This document shows, in pieces, positions 1 through 9,597 of a stretch of DNA of 64,000 bases. The position numbers were made by a program, and so were the translations under genes. Positions within the stretch are counted from its first letter, which is position 1, and each line of letters begins with the position of its first letter. Origin of the DNA: Dyella thiooxydans (lineage in GTDB: Bacteria > Pseudomonadota > Gammaproteobacteria > Xanthomonadales > Rhodanobacteraceae); NCBI RefSeq assembly GCF_001641285.1, contig NZ_CP014841.1, positions 2,108,001-2,172,000 of the forward strand, in the 5' to 3' direction. Below the pieces are notes generated by a model. The model searched no databases, was not told the DNA's origin, and was given only the letters and a program-made list of their open reading frames with translations.

Positions 1-407
1 AGGCCGAAGCCGATCAGGCCGTCCTGCGGGTAACCCGCCTTGCCGGTGTCTCCCACCAGTTCGTTGCCGTCGAACTGCGTCGCCGTGAGCGCGCCGGCCT
101 CCAGATCTGCGGCGCGGAAGATGCGCGACGTGAAGACATGCCCGTCGGCATCGCGCCACGATTCGCTGTCGCCAGTGAACTTCACCGGCAGGCGCGCCAG
201 AACGGCAGTCTTCAGGCCCACGACCTGGTAGTTGCCCACATCGATGAACAGCGTGACCGGCTTGCCGCCGATGGTCGCCGGGGTGGTCGGCAGGCCGGCC
301 TGCAGGTGCAGCGGCACGCGCATCGGCTGCAGTGCGCCCGCGGCAGCCGGTGCCGCCGGAAAAGCAAAGGCCAGCACCAGGCTGGCCCGAATGATGGAAC
401 GTCGCAT
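1..407 (-). CDS. Secreted protein, aspartyl-protease-like (5' part only)
   Basis: The reading frame starts at the ATG at 405-407 and runs off the left edge of the window, so only the first 135 residues are present. They begin with a basic n-region and an Ala-rich hydrophobic stretch ending near AAPAAAGA, a likely Sec signal peptide. The mature part contains GGKPVTLFIDVGNYQ, which resembles the first active-site strand of pepsin/retropepsin-like folds (usually DTG or DSG, here DVG), and ends near QDGLIGFGL. An AGGGAGG ribosome site lies close before the ATG. The family assignment is tentative because the second lobe is outside the window; an inactive binding protein with this fold is possible. 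Confidence 0.5.
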   Translation of the reverse strand, partial: MRRSIIRASLVLAFAFPAAPAAAGALQPMRVPLHLQAGLPTTPATIGGKPVTLFIDVGNYQVVGLKTAVLARLPVKFTGDSESWRDADGHVFTSRIFRAADLEAGALTATQFDGNELVGDTGKAGYPQDGLIGFG

Positions 408-490
408 CGTGTTCCTCCCTGGACGCGCGTCGCCGGGCGGCAGGCCTTCCCTGCCCCGACCGCGAAGTCCCGGCACGATGCCAGAACCGG

Positions 491-511
491 CCCGGCGCCA
501 CCAGCGCCGGG
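491..511 (-). terminator. GC-rich hairpin after the STAS gene
   Basis: An 8-bp perfect stem (CCCGGCGC/GCGCCGGG) with a 5-base loop lies just beyond the stop codon of the 518-823 gene. No long T run follows on the minus strand, so it would be a weak or Rho-assisted terminator at the end of the chemosensory operon. Confidence 0.4.
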
Positions 512-517
512 ACCGTC

Positions 518-823
518 TCAATGCAATACGAACAGCTTGTCGAAGCCGGCCACCTTGAAGGTGTTGCGCTGCTCGCTGCCGGCATTGACGATGCGGATCT
601 CCGCCTTGTCGGAACCGGCGTGCTCGCGCAGCAGCAGCAGCATGCCCAGCGCGGAGCTGTCCATGCTGGTGACGTCGCTCATGTCGACGATATAGCTGCG
701 CGCGCGCACTTGGGCACCCAGGCAGGCGTCGTGGAAATCGCGGTGCACGGAGAAGTCGAAGCGCTCGCCCAGCTGCAGGGTCAGGCTGTCGTTCTCGCTG
801 TCGTGGTGGACGGTCAGGCTCAT
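518..823 (-). CDS. STAS-domain protein (anti-sigma factor antagonist type)
   Basis: Encodes 101 residues that are almost entirely a STAS domain: an N-terminal beta segment, the strand YIVDMSDVTSMDSSALGMLL with the conserved serine region (DSSA) that is phosphorylated in SpoIIAA-type antagonists, and a C-terminal FDKLFVLH. The start at 823 is chosen because TGAGGTAATAG precedes the ATG and the STAS fold begins there; a longer in-frame extension to 961 would overlap the upstream gene and is Arg-rich. It is the last gene of the chemosensory operon, 10 bases after the MCP-like gene. A partner kinase is not visible; a role in partner switching or in scaffolding the receptor array is inference. Confidence 0.8.
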   Translation of the reverse strand: MSLTVHHDSENDSLTLQLGERFDFSVHRDFHDACLGAQVRARSYIVDMSDVTSMDSSALGMLLLLREHAGSDKAEIRIVNAGSEQRNTFKVAGFDKLFVLH

Positions 824-833
824 GGCTATTACC

Positions 834-2033
834 TCAGAACAGTTCGATTTCGCCGGCATCCATCGAGCTCTGCAGCGCCGGTCCGCGCGCACGCAGGCGG
901 GCCTTTTCGCGCTGGATCGCCAGCCGGCTGCGCACCTGCTCGGCGCGCTGGGCGATCGCATCGTCCTCCACGCCGCCGCAGGCCAGGTCCTCGATGTCGC
1001 GGGTGCTGTCGGAGATCACCTCCTGCAGCTCGACCAGGCGGGTGCGGGTCTGGTTGATCAGCTGGCTGAGGATGTCCTCGAACTGCAGCGAGCGGATCGT
1101 GGTGGACACGTCGCTGCCCAGCCCACGGTTGATCTCCACCACCTGGTCGGCCACCGCGCTGGTGCGCGCGTCGGACTCGGTGACGTGGCTCATCATCGCG
1201 TCGATGCCGCCCTTGGCGGACAGCGCCACGTTGAGGTCCTGCGAGGCCATCGTGCCGACCAGGCCGCGCAGCTGCTCCATCGCGCCGCGGGCGCGCTCGA
1301 CGTGGCTGCCGATCTGGTCATTGAACTGATTGGAGTGGCTGGCCAGGTTGCGGATCTCGCCGGCGACCACCGCGAAGCCGCGACCGGCCTCGCCAGCACG
1401 CGCCGCCTCGATCGAGGCGTTCAGTGCCAGCAGGTTGGTTTCCTCGGCGATGGTGTTGACGTTCTTCAGCAGACCGAACACCGCGTCCATCTCCTTGGCC
1501 ATGCCGTCGATGCGGTAGACGATGCGCAGGCTCTCGCGCGACATCTGCACGATCATGCCGACGAAGTGCTCCAGCAGGTCGGAGGTGCGACCGGCGAAGT
1601 CCTGCACCGACACCTCGCCGTTCTGTACGTCGATGATCTGCTTGAGCAGCGACTGCTGCTGGCCGGTCTTGCGCGACAGGCCATCGAAGCCGCCGCCGAG
1701 CTCCAGCACCGCGTCGCGCAGCAGGTCCATCGCCTGGTGCAGCTCGCGGGTGGCGTGGCCGAGCTCGTCGACGAGCGCGCTGCGCACGTCTTCCAGTGCC
1801 TCACGCACCGGCTCGACGTGGGCCGGCGACGTAGCCTCCACCTCCGGTGCCGGCGGCACGCGACGGCTCTCGACAATCCACACCGCGGTGAGCAGTACCA
1901 CCAGCAGCGGCGCGAGCCAGGCCGGATGCCAGAACAGGCTGACCAGCAGAGCCACGATGCTGGCCGGCAGGCCAACGGCGAGGCGCGAATGGAAGAAGCG
2001 GAGGATGGCTTGCATGGGATTGGGCTCGATCAT
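834..2033 (-). CDS. Membrane-anchored MCP-like signalling protein without sensor domain
   Basis: Encodes 399 residues. A short N-terminal hydrophobic hairpin (about residues 16-47) is followed by a soluble helical region and an MCP cytoplasmic signalling domain whose hairpin tip reads [20 protein letters not shown], the CheA/CheW contact site. There is no periplasmic ligand-binding domain and no evident HAMP. The start at 2033 overlaps the cheB stop as ATGA, showing translational coupling; a much longer frame reaching 2471 is only a shadow of cheB. The C-terminus ends GEIELF, nearly the same as the CheD tail GEVELF two genes upstream. It may sense the membrane or cytoplasm, or act as an adaptor within the array. 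Confidence 0.85.
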   Translation of the reverse strand: MIEPNPMQAILRFFHSRLAVGLPASIVALLVSLFWHPAWLAPLLVVLLTAVWIVESRRVPPAPEVEATSPAHVEPVREALEDVRSALVDELGHATRELHQAMDLLRDAVLELGGGFDGLSRKTGQQQSLLKQIIDVQNGEVSVQDFAGRTSDLLEHFVGMIVQMSRESLRIVYRIDGMAKEMDAVFGLLKNVNTIAEETNLLALNASIEAARAGEAGRGFAVVAGEIRNLASHSNQFNDQIGSHVERARGAMEQLRGLVGTMASQDLNVALSAKGGIDAMMSHVTESDARTSAVADQVVEINRGLGSDVSTTIRSLQFEDILSQLINQTRTRLVELQEVISDSTRDIEDLACGGVEDDAIAQRAEQVRSRLAIQREKARLRARGPALQSSMDAGEIELF

Positions 2034-3121
2034 GCGCCGACGGCGCTCTTGAGGGGTTGGCGCGCCATCTGCAGCAGGCGCGCGGCGATTTCGTCCAGCG
2101 GCAGCGCCTCGCGCGCCGCACCGAGTTTCCAGGCGGCGCCGGGCATGCCCCACACCACCGAGGTCGCCTCGTCCTGCACCAGGGTGCGGGCGCCGGCCTG
2201 GCTCAGTTCCAGCAGGCCGCGCGCGCCGTCGTCGCCCATGCCGGTGAGCAGGGCCGCCACCGTGGCCGCGCCGGCGCTGGCCGCCATCGAGCGGAACAGC
2301 ACATCGACGCTGGGCTTGTGCCGGTTCACCGGCGGGCCGTCGTGCAGGCGGCAGACATATTTGGCGCCGTCCCACATCACCAGCAGATGCTGGCCGCCGG
2401 GCGCGATGTAGGCGTGGCCGGGCTGGATCGGCTGGCCATCCTGGGCTTCGCACACGCGCATCGCCGAGCAATGGTCCATGCGGGTCGCGAAGGGGCCGCT
2501 GAAGGCCGCCGGAATATGCTGGGTGATCAGTACCGGCGGCGCATCCGGCGGCATCTGCTCCAGCACCACGCGGATCGCCTCGGTGCCGCCGGTGGAGGCG
2601 CCGATCGCGATCAGCGGGCTGCCGCCACGGGTACCGGCGCCCTGGGCGCGCGGCAGCACCGCATCGGCCGAGAGCCGCGGCGGAACGTCCAGCTTGCGTA
2701 CTTCGGTGCGCACGCGCGGCTTGGCGCCGGCGGCGGCGATCACCTTGGCGCAGATCTCCTGCGCCCCGTCGGAGAACGTGCTGGCCAGGTCGCTGTTCGG
2801 CTTGGTGAAGAAGTCCACCGCGCCCAGCTCCAGCGCGCGCAGCGTCACCTCGGCGCCCTGCTCGGTCAGCGAGGACACCATCACCACCGGCATCGGCCGC
2901 AGCCGCATCAGGTTCTCGAGGAAGGTGATGCCGTCCATGCGCGGCATCTCCACGTCCAGCGTGAGCACGTCGGGGTTGAGCTGCTTGATCTTCTCGCGCG
3001 CGATCAGCGGGTCCGGCGCGGTGCCGACCACCTCGATGCGCGGATCGCTCGAGAGCATGGTCGACATCAGCTTCCGCACCAGCGCGGAATCATCGACCAC
3101 CAGGACTCGCACTTTTTCCAT
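2030..3121 (-). CDS. cheB: Chemotaxis response regulator, protein-glutamate methylesterase/deamidase CheB
   Basis: Encodes 363 residues. The N-terminal receiver domain has DD at 10-11, the phospho-acceptor Asp at about 56 ([11 protein letters not shown]) and FFTKP. The C-terminal methylesterase domain shows the catalytic set: Ser in GASTGGT (about 176), His in TQHIP (about 202) and Asp in MGDDGA (about 297). It removes methyl groups from receptors in opposition to CheR and is activated by CheA. The start at 3121 ([11 protein letters not shown]) is chosen because the receiver begins there; the 27 residues upstream in frame are Arg-rich and unlike CheB. It is the only cheB in this window although two cheA genes are present. 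Confidence 0.95.
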   Translation of the reverse strand: MEKVRVLVVDDSALVRKLMSTMLSSDPRIEVVGTAPDPLIAREKIKQLNPDVLTLDVEMPRMDGITFLENLMRLRPMPVVMVSSLTEQGAEVTLRALELGAVDFFTKPNSDLASTFSDGAQEICAKVIAAAGAKPRVRTEVRKLDVPPRLSADAVLPRAQGAGTRGGSPLIAIGASTGGTEAIRVVLEQMPPDAPPVLITQHIPAAFSGPFATRMDHCSAMRVCEAQDGQPIQPGHAYIAPGGQHLLVMWDGAKYVCRLHDGPPVNRHKPSVDVLFRSMAASAGAATVAALLTGMGDDGARGLLELSQAGARTLVQDEATSVVWGMPGAAWKLGAAREALPLDEIAARLLQMARQPLKSAVGA

Positions 3122-3227
3122 TGCCCGTTCTCTCTCGACTTTGTCTCGTCTGCGCCGCGACTGCGGCCGACCGATCGGCTGCTCCGGCGCCATCGGCGCC
3201 ACACCGGGACCCCGCAGGGATCCCCGC

Positions 3228-3905
3228 TCAGAACAGCTCGACCTCTCCCTTTATCGGATCGTTTGCCAACTGCTTGAGGTACTGCTTCTCGCGATCGACC
3301 AGGGCCGCCTCGTCGCGACCGCGCATCTGGCGCACGCGTGCCTTGCCGGTGGTCGGGAAGAACTGCACCTGGCGCGGATAGATGTCGCCCAGGTCGGACG
3401 CCGCCACCGGCAGTCCCTCGGTTTCCAGGTAGCGCTTGACGAAGGCGATGTTGCGCTGGCCCACGTCGGTCATCTGGGTCAGCACCTTGCCGCCGCCGAA
3501 GATCTTGATTTCCCAGTCCTCGCGCCGGCCACCCGCCTTCAGCAGGGCGTTGATCAGGTGCTCCATCGCGTCGTTGCCGTAGCGCGCGGCGCGGCCGACG
3601 GTGGCCGACCAGCTGTCGCGCTCGGCGCTGCGCTCGCCGGTGGGCTCGGGCAGCATGAAGTGGTTCATGCCACCCAGCCGCAGTCGTCGGTCGTAGATGC
3701 AGGCCGATACGCACGAGCCGAGCACGGTGGAGATCATCTCGTCCTGCCGGCTGATGTAGTACTCGCCTGGCAGCACCTTCACGTTGTAGCGCGACAGCGA
3801 CGGGTCCCAGAACCGGCGCATGTGCTCGAAGCCCGGCATGACCCGGCCGGGGTCGAAATGACTCAGTGCGGGAACGACGGTGGCAACCTGGGCGACAGCG
3901 CTCAT
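3228..3905 (-). CDS. cheD: Chemoreceptor glutamine deamidase CheD
   Basis: Encodes 225 residues. The CheD core is clear: [14 protein letters not shown] with the catalytic Cys, the catalytic His in GGMNHFMLP, and the FGGGKV strand. It deamidates glutamines of chemoreceptors and in some bacteria binds CheC. The start at 3905 overlaps the cheR stop (ATGA). An N-terminal extension of about 35 residues precedes the core, longer than in short CheDs. The protein ends IKGEVELF; a near-identical tail closes the MCP-like protein encoded at 834-2033. The 106-base gap to cheB is the largest break in this part of the operon. Confidence 0.95.
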   Translation of the reverse strand: MSAVAQVATVVPALSHFDPGRVMPGFEHMRRFWDPSLSRYNVKVLPGEYYISRQDEMISTVLGSCVSACIYDRRLRLGGMNHFMLPEPTGERSAERDSWSATVGRAARYGNDAMEHLINALLKAGGRREDWEIKIFGGGKVLTQMTDVGQRNIAFVKRYLETEGLPVAASDLGDIYPRQVQFFPTTGKARVRQMRGRDEAALVDREKQYLKQLANDPIKGEVELF

Positions 3906-4795
3906 GTGCGCTTCCTGTAGACGGTGCGTCCGATCAGTTCGAAATCGTTGCTCAGTCCGTGCATCGACTCGGAATGGCCCAGGAACAGGTAGCCGCCGGA
4001 CGGCAACATGCGTGCGTACCGGGCGAACAGCTTTTCCTTGGTCGGCTTGTCGAAATAGATGACCACGTTGCGGCAGAAGATCGCGTCGAACGGACCCTGC
4101 ATCGGCCAGTCGTGCAACAGGTTCAGCGGCAGGATGGTGACCAGCTCGCGCAGGCGCGGATGCACCGAGGCCAGCCCGTCGTACTCGCCCTGCCCGCGCA
4201 GGAACCAGCGCTTGCGGCGCTCGTCGCTGACCCCGCCCAGACGGTCGAAGGCGTACACGCCGCGGCGTGCCTGCTCCAGCGCCTGCGGCGACAGGTCGGT
4301 GGCGAGGATCTTCGCGTCGATCTTGGCGCCGGTGCGCTCGAGCGCCTCGGCCAGCACCATGGCGATGGCGTAGGGTTCCTCGCCGGTGGAGCAGCCGGCG
4401 GACCAGATCCGCAGGCGTCCGCCGTCGCGACGCTTCTGCTCGATCCACTCCGGCAGCAGCTTCTCGATCAGCAGGTCGTAGTGATGCATCTCGCGGAAGA
4501 ACGCGGTGACGTTGGTGCTGATCGCGCTGGCCAGCTCACCCAGCTCGGAGGCCGGGTCGTGCTTGAGCAGCTCGCAGTACTCGCTGAAATCGCGCAGTCG
4601 CAGGGCGCGCAGGCGCCGCTGCAGGCGGCCCTGCACCAGTTGCCGCTTCTGGTCGCTCAGTGCGATGCCGCACTGGTCGTAGACGAACTGGCGCAGGAAG
4701 GCGAACTCGGTGTCCTGCAGCGTCGGCCCATTCAGGCCCGCCGCCGAGGAACCCGCCGAGGCGACGCGATCATCGGTCATGACGGGCGCGGCCAT
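3902..4795 (-). CDS. cheR: Chemoreceptor methyltransferase CheR
   Basis: Encodes 297 residues. An all-helical N-terminal domain (FAFLRQFVYDQCGIALSDQKR region, RNA/receptor-tail type) is followed by a SAM-dependent methyltransferase domain with SAGCSTGEEPYAIAM and the FCRNVVIYFD strand typical of CheR. It methylates glutamates of chemoreceptors. It starts 3 bases after the stop of the upstream mcp gene and overlaps cheD by ATGA. A second start, MTDDRV five codons in, is possible. The upstream receptor ends in a W-x-x-F tail suited to tethering CheR. Confidence 0.95.
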   Translation of the reverse strand: MAAPVMTDDRVASAGSSAAGLNGPTLQDTEFAFLRQFVYDQCGIALSDQKRQLVQGRLQRRLRALRLRDFSEYCELLKHDPASELGELASAISTNVTAFFREMHHYDLLIEKLLPEWIEQKRRDGGRLRIWSAGCSTGEEPYAIAMVLAEALERTGAKIDAKILATDLSPQALEQARRGVYAFDRLGGVSDERRKRWFLRGQGEYDGLASVHPRLRELVTILPLNLLHDWPMQGPFDAIFCRNVVIYFDKPTKEKLFARYARMLPSGGYLFLGHSESMHGLSNDFELIGRTVYRKRT

Positions 4796-4798
4796 GGC

Positions 4799-6532
4799 TC
4801 AGAACTCCTTCCAGGCGCCGGAATCGACCGCCTCGGTCGAGCGCGGGGCAGCCTTCGGGGCGGCCGGCTGGGCCGGGGTGCTGCGCACTGCGGCGAACAC
4901 CGCCTCGGCCTCGGCCGCCACGGCCTTGGCGCGGGTGGTCACCGACGGCGCCACCTGGCTGACCGACTCGTCGAGCTGGAAGAAGCCCACCTGCTGCGAC
5001 AGCTCGCCGGCCTGCTCCTGCATGGCGCGGGCAGCGGCGGCGGCCTGCTCCACCAGCGCGGCGTTCTGCTGGGTCATCTCGTCCATCTGCATCACGGCGT
5101 GGTTCACCTGGTCGATGCCGGCGGACTGCTCGGCGCTGGCCGCCGCGATCTCGGCGACGATGTCGGTCACCTTCTTCACGCTGTCGACGATCTCGGCCAG
5201 CGACTTGCCGGTCTGGTCGACCAGCGTGGTGCCGTTGTGCACCTTCTCGGCGCTGTCCTTGATCAGGCCCTTGATCTCCTTGGCCGCATTCGCGCTGCGC
5301 TGGGCCAGGTTGCGCACCTCGGTGGCCACCACCGCGAAGCCGCGGCCCTGCTCGCCGGCGCGGGCCGCCTCGACGGCCGCATTCAGCGCCAGCAGATTGG
5401 TCTGGAACGCGATCTCGTCGATCAGGCTGACGATGTCGGAGATCTTGCGGCTGGACTCGTTGATCGCCTTCATCGCGACCACCGCCTGGGTCACCACCTC
5501 GCCGCCGCGCTCGGCCTGTTCGCGGGCACCGCGGGCCAGCTGGTTGGCGTGGCTGGCGTTCTCGGCGTTCTGCTTCACGGTGGAGGTCATCTCCTCCATC
5601 GACGAGGCGGTCTCCTCCAGCGAGGAGGCCTGCTCCTGGGTGCGCTGGCTGAGGTCGTCGTTGCCGCGGGCGATCTGCTGCGCGGCCGTGCTCACCTCGC
5701 CCGAACCGCTGCGCACCTCGCTGACGATCGAGGACAGGCGCAGGTCCATCGTGCGGAACGCGTCGAGCAGTTCGCCCAGCTCGTCCTTACGGTTGACCTG
5801 GATGTCGTGGCCCAGCTTGCCCTGCGCGATCTCGCGGGCGATCTTGCCGGCGTAGGCCAGGGTGCCGATGATCGAGCGGCTCAGCGCCAGTGCCAGGAAC
5901 AGGGCGAACGCCATGCCCAGGCCCAGTGCCACCAGGCTGAAGGCCCGCACCACCTTCACGCGGGAAATCTGCGCCTCGTAGATGCCCTGGGCCTCGCTGC
6001 GCTGCAGGTCGATCAGCTTGCTGAGCTGTTCCTGGCGGTCCATCAGGAACGGACGCACCTCCATGTCCAGCACGTCGCCGGCGCCGGTATCGCCGTGGTT
6101 GAGCGCATCGATGATGTCCTTGATGCCGCTCTGGTAGTCCGAATCGCTGGATTTGTACTTGGCGTACTGCTTCTTGATCGCGTCGCTCTTGGGCACCGCA
6201 TCGAACGCCTTTTCGTCGGCGGCAATCTGCTCCGCCTCCTTCTGGTAGTCCGCGATCTTCTGCTTGACCTGGTCCGGCTTGGCTACGCTGCTCACCGCCT
6301 CACCCAGCGTCACGAACGACAGCAGCGAATGACGGTTGAGCGAACTGATCACGTTGGCCGGAATCAACTCTTCCTGGTACGTGCGACGCAGCGCCTCGTT
6401 CTGCAGCTGCATCGAACCGAAGCCGATGACGGCGCCGATGACCAGCATCAGCATCAGCAGGCCGAGCACCAGCCGCAGGCGCCAGCGCAGGTTGAGGGAA
6501 GGGAGCTTGAACGAGAGCTTGGGCAGTTTCAT
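4799..6532 (-). CDS. Methyl-accepting chemotaxis protein with C-terminal tether peptide
   Basis: Encodes 577 residues. Layout: a basic cytoplasmic start, first membrane segment about 20-42, a periplasmic four-helix-bundle type domain to about 195, second membrane segment ([20 protein letters not shown]), HAMP, and a long signalling domain with the tip [20 protein letters not shown]. The tail SGAWKEF fits the aromatic pentapeptide (NWETF in E. coli receptors) that recruits CheR and CheB, both encoded directly downstream. The ligand cannot be read from the sequence. The start [12 protein letters not shown] at 6532 is 11 bases after the cheW stop. Confidence 0.93.
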   Translation of the reverse strand: MKLPKLSFKLPSLNLRWRLRLVLGLLMLMLVIGAVIGFGSMQLQNEALRRTYQEELIPANVISSLNRHSLLSFVTLGEAVSSVAKPDQVKQKIADYQKEAEQIAADEKAFDAVPKSDAIKKQYAKYKSSDSDYQSGIKDIIDALNHGDTGAGDVLDMEVRPFLMDRQEQLSKLIDLQRSEAQGIYEAQISRVKVVRAFSLVALGLGMAFALFLALALSRSIIGTLAYAGKIAREIAQGKLGHDIQVNRKDELGELLDAFRTMDLRLSSIVSEVRSGSGEVSTAAQQIARGNDDLSQRTQEQASSLEETASSMEEMTSTVKQNAENASHANQLARGAREQAERGGEVVTQAVVAMKAINESSRKISDIVSLIDEIAFQTNLLALNAAVEAARAGEQGRGFAVVATEVRNLAQRSANAAKEIKGLIKDSAEKVHNGTTLVDQTGKSLAEIVDSVKKVTDIVAEIAAASAEQSAGIDQVNHAVMQMDEMTQQNAALVEQAAAAARAMQEQAGELSQQVGFFQLDESVSQVAPSVTTRAKAVAAEAEAVFAAVRSTPAQPAAPKAAPRSTEAVDSGAWKEF

Positions 6533-6543
6533 GGAATTTCCTG

Positions 6544-7050
6544 TCAGGCAACGGCTTTGACTTCAGCGGCCGGAGGAAGCGCGGCCTCGAGCATCTGCGC
6601 GTCCTGCGGTTGCAGCAGCTTGTCCACGTCCAGGAGCAGCACCATGCGGTCCTCGACCGCGGTGAGGCCCTTGAGGTACTCGGTGTCCACGGTGGTGCCC
6701 ATGTCGGGCACCGGGCGCAGCTCGGAGGTCTTCACGTCCAGCACGTCGGACACGGCGTCGACCACCACGCCGAAGTTGCGCCCGCTCACGGCGACGATCA
6801 CGGTCACCGTATTGGGGGTGTACTCCTCGCGCGGCAGGCCGAAGCGCAGGCGCATGTCGATCACCGGCACGATCGCACCGCGCAGGTTGAGCACGCCCAG
6901 CACGTAGGGCGGCGCCTGGGGAATGCGCGTGACCGGCGTCCAGCCGCGGATCTCGCGCACGGCGAGGATGTCCACGCCGTATTCCTCCTGCGCGAGGTTC
7001 AGGGTGAGGTATTGCGACGTCGGGGCGTCGTGGGATGCAGCGTCAGACAT
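6544..7050 (-). CDS. cheW: Chemotaxis adaptor CheW
   Basis: Encodes 168 residues of a single CheW domain: [21 protein letters not shown] at the start, [18 protein letters not shown] in the middle and a VDAVSDVLD segment near the receptor/CheA-binding face. It couples receptors to CheA. The start at 7050 (MSDAASHD) is preceded by GAGGTCCTTCC; the in-frame extension upstream to 7248 is Arg-rich and runs through the intergenic hairpin. It is one of two cheW-type genes in this operon and the better conserved of the two. Confidence 0.93.
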   Translation of the reverse strand: MSDAASHDAPTSQYLTLNLAQEEYGVDILAVREIRGWTPVTRIPQAPPYVLGVLNLRGAIVPVIDMRLRFGLPREEYTPNTVTVIVAVSGRNFGVVVDAVSDVLDVKTSELRPVPDMGTTVDTEYLKGLTAVEDRMVLLLDVDKLLQPQDAQMLEAALPPAAEVKAVA

Positions 7051-7134
7051 GGAAGGACCTCGTGCGGGGGAGCGCGCAGGGCGCTTGGCGCTTGTTGCTA
7101 TCAGGGAGCAGATCGGCCGCAGGGCGAGGAACTT

Positions 7135-7156
7135 GAGTGGCCGCGAGCGGCCACTC
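7135..7156 (-). other. Perfect 10-bp stem-loop between the two cheW genes
   Basis: GAGTGGCCGC, a 2-base GA spacer, then GCGGCCACTC. It lies 12 bases downstream of the stop of the divergent cheW (7169) and about 85 bases before cheW. No T run follows, so mRNA processing or partial attenuation inside the operon is more likely than full termination. Confidence 0.5.
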
Positions 7157-7168
7157 GAGACAGCAAAA

Positions 7169-7666
7169 TCAGGCCGCGCGGGCCCGATCGGCCGCGATCG
7201 CAGCATCCACCGCCGCACGGTCGGCGGGCGCGACCAGCTGGTCGACATCGAGCATCAGCACCATCCGGTCGGCGGCCGCCGCGGCGCCGCGCAGCCACGC
7301 CAGGTCGGCGCGGGCATCCGGCCCCTCGGTCGTGCCCGGCTCGTCGGGAATGCCCAGGTCGACCACATCGGCCACCGCGTCGGCACGCACCACCAGCGGG
7401 CGCTTGCCGCGCTCGAGCAGCACGTGCACCGACGGCGCGCCGGCGTGCGCCTGCGGCATGTCGAGCCGGCGACGCAGATCGACCACGGGTGCGGCCACGC
7501 CAGGCTGGTCGAGTCGACCGACGACGTAGGGCGGCACGCCCTCCAGCGCCACGCTGGCGCAGCTGCCACGGATCTCCTTCACCGCACCCAGCGGCACGGC
7601 GTACAGGTCGTCGCCCAGGATCAGGGTGAGGTACCGGGTGCGCAGGGTGTCGGGGGTGTCGCTCAT
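7169..7666 (-). CDS. Divergent CheW-like adaptor
   Basis: Encodes 165 residues with the CheW fold (RYLTLILGDDLYAVPLGAVKEI at the start, then PYVVGRLDQPGVAAPVVDLRRR and ADAVADVVDLG). The central NLRGxIVPVIDxR signature is eroded to RLDQPGVAAPVVDLRRR, and the protein is richer in Ala and charged residues than the CheW encoded next to it. It is flanked by hairpins on both sides (7135-7156 and 7695-7720). It may be a receptor-specific adaptor, or a copy losing the CheA contact. Confidence 0.85.
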   Translation of the reverse strand: MSDTPDTLRTRYLTLILGDDLYAVPLGAVKEIRGSCASVALEGVPPYVVGRLDQPGVAAPVVDLRRRLDMPQAHAGAPSVHVLLERGKRPLVVRADAVADVVDLGIPDEPGTTEGPDARADLAWLRGAAAAADRMVLMLDVDQLVAPADRAAVDAAIAADRARAA

Positions 7667-7687
7667 GAGCTGTCCTCCTTGGGGCCG

Positions 7688-7720
7688 AAAAGCGGCACCG
7701 CCGGACCCGGCCGGCGGTGC
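7688..7720 (-). terminator. Intra-operon hairpin with short T run
   Basis: Stem GCACCGCCGG/CCGGCGGTGC (10 bp, 6-base loop) at 7695-7720, followed on the minus strand by CGCTTTT. It lies just after the stop of the mcp at 7732 and before the divergent cheW. A partial terminator that lowers expression of the downstream genes is the simplest reading. Confidence 0.5.
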
Positions 7721-7731
7721 TTGAAGCGGAT

Positions 7732-9441
7732 TCAGAATTCCTGCCAGGCGCCGGCGGCGACCGGCTGCGTGACCGGTGCCCGGGGTGCCGCGGGCACCCG
7801 GGCCGCCCGTGTCACCGGCGGAGCCGGTGCCCGGGCGGGGATGTCCTCCCGCATCGCCGGGACGTCGGCCTCGCGGGTGCGGAAGTAACGCATCTGCTCG
7901 GCCAGCACGGCTGACTGTTCCTGCATCGCGCGCGCCGCGGCGGAGGCCTCCTCCACCAGTGCCGCATTCTGCTGGGTCACCTCGTCCATCTGCGTCACCG
8001 CGTGATTCACCTGGTCGATGCCGGTGGACTGCTCCTGTGCCGCCGCGGCGATCTCCGCCACGATGTCGGTCACCCGCTTCACGCTGCCGATGATCTCGCC
8101 CAGCGCCGCCGCCGATTCGTCCACCAGCGTGCTGCCGGCCTGCACCTTGTCCACCGTGGTGTTGATCAGCGTCTTGATGTCCTTCGCCGCCGCCGCGCTA
8201 CGCTGGGCCAGATTGCGCACCTCGGTGGCGACCACCGCGAAGCCGCGGCCCTGCTCGCCGGCACGCGCGGCCTCGACCGCCGCGTTCAGCGCCAGCAGGT
8301 TGGTCTGGAAGGCCACCTCGTCGATCAGCTGCACGATGTCGGTGATCTGCCGGCTGGCCGCCTCGATCTCGCGCATCGCCTCGCTGGCCCGGCCGGCCAC
8401 TTCGCCGCCGTGCTCGGCCTGCTTGCGGGCACTGGCTGCCAGTTGGTTGGCGTGGCTGGCGTTCTCCGCGCTCTGCTTCACGGTGGAGGTCATCTCCTCC
8501 ATCGAAGCGGCGGTCTCCTCCAGCGAGGAAGCCTGTTCCTGCGTGCGCTGGCTCAGGTCGTCGTTGCCGCTGGCGATCTGCTGCGCGGCGGTGGACACCA
8601 CCTGCGAGCCGCGCTGCACCTCGTGCACGATGCCAGTGAGCTTGTCGCGCATGCGCTGCAGTGCGCCGAGCAGGCTGTCGGCGCCGAACGCCGGCTCGTC
8701 CGCCGGTCGCCGCAGGTCGCCATCGGCGATCCGCGAGGCCATCGCCACCGCGAAGCGCGGCTCGCCGCCGATGTTGTTGCGGATCGAGCGCATCGACTGC
8801 CACACCACCAGGATCACCAGCAGGCCGATGATGCCGGCGCGCAGCAGCTGCGACTCCAGGTTCGCGCGGTACGCCGCGTCGATATTCACGTAGTAAGCAC
8901 CGGTACCGAAGTGCAGGTCCCACGGCTTGTACCAGACGGTGTAGCTGATCTTGGGCGCCTGCTCCTTCGTGTCGGGCAGCGGCCACACATACTCGGTCAG
9001 GCCCGCGCCGCTCTTCTGGTCCACTGCCAGCATGGCCTGGAACAGCTTTTTGCCATCCGGATCGGTCTTGCCACCCACGTCCTGACCGACGAGGGCCGGC
9101 GATACCGGGTGCATCCGCATGAACAGCTTGGAGTCGAACGCAAACAGGTAACCGGTGCCGTTGTCCCAGCGCATCGCCTGGATGGCGGCCAACGCACGCT
9201 TTCGCGCCTCGGCATCGTCGAACTCACCCGCGGCGGCACGCTTGTGGAAGCTGTCCGCCACCGCAACCGCACTCGCCACGTGATTGGCCAGGTCCACTTC
9301 CAGCGAGGCCATCTGTTGCTTGCGGATTTCCATCGCCGTGACGACCGTCAACGCGGCCAAACCGGCGATCACCAGGACGATCACCAGCCAGACCCGCGCA
9401 TTGAGGCTCAGGCGGTCGAGAAAATGGGAAAGCTTACGCAT
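7732..9441 (-). CDS. Cache-domain methyl-accepting chemotaxis protein with C-terminal tether peptide
   Basis: Encodes 569 residues from the ATG at 9441, which has GGTGGA just upstream; an in-frame GTG at 9450 would add three residues. Membrane segment 1 is about residues 18-38. The periplasmic part is a single-Cache type sensor ([39 protein letters not shown]). Membrane segment 2 is [14 protein letters not shown], then a HAMP-like stretch and the signalling domain with tip [20 protein letters not shown]. The tail AAGAWQEF fits the CheR/CheB-binding pentapeptide. Single-Cache domains often bind small organic acids or other metabolites; the ligand here is unknown. Confidence 0.92.
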   Translation of the reverse strand: MRKLSHFLDRLSLNARVWLVIVLVIAGLAALTVVTAMEIRKQQMASLEVDLANHVASAVAVADSFHKRAAAGEFDDAEARKRALAAIQAMRWDNGTGYLFAFDSKLFMRMHPVSPALVGQDVGGKTDPDGKKLFQAMLAVDQKSGAGLTEYVWPLPDTKEQAPKISYTVWYKPWDLHFGTGAYYVNIDAAYRANLESQLLRAGIIGLLVILVVWQSMRSIRNNIGGEPRFAVAMASRIADGDLRRPADEPAFGADSLLGALQRMRDKLTGIVHEVQRGSQVVSTAAQQIASGNDDLSQRTQEQASSLEETAASMEEMTSTVKQSAENASHANQLAASARKQAEHGGEVAGRASEAMREIEAASRQITDIVQLIDEVAFQTNLLALNAAVEAARAGEQGRGFAVVATEVRNLAQRSAAAAKDIKTLINTTVDKVQAGSTLVDESAAALGEIIGSVKRVTDIVAEIAAAAQEQSTGIDQVNHAVTQMDEVTQQNAALVEEASAAARAMQEQSAVLAEQMRYFRTREADVPAMREDIPARAPAPPVTRAARVPAAPRAPVTQPVAAGAWQEF

Positions 9442-9525
9442 TGTGTCCACCAGCGGTTTTCATGAGCGGGGTGATGCGCATACCCCGGGTGTTCCTTGCG
9501 CACGCAAGACCGGACCGAGCCGGTT

Positions 9526-9547
9526 GCCGTCGTTTTCCGACGACGGC
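9526..9547 (-). other. Stem-loop between cheA and the Cache mcp
   Basis: GCCGTCGT/ACGACGGC with a 6-base loop sits in the 156-base gap between the cheA stop (9598) and the mcp start. No T run follows on either strand. It may be a processing or attenuation site; nothing else is evident in this gap. Confidence 0.35.
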
Positions 9548-9597
9548 AGATTCCCCCAACGAGAAACCGCGGCGCCCCCACGCCACATCGCGCGATG

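Noticed and set aside
3866-6907. A 1013-codon open frame on plus across cheD, cheR and mcp
   Set aside because: It is antisense to three clear chemotaxis genes, its product is low-complexity (Leu, Gly, Arg, His, Gln) and it matches no family. Long antisense frames are common at this GC content.
7250-7900. Plus-strand frames over the divergent cheW
   Set aside because: They are out of step with the CheW fold on minus and are composed of Arg/Pro/Ala shadows.
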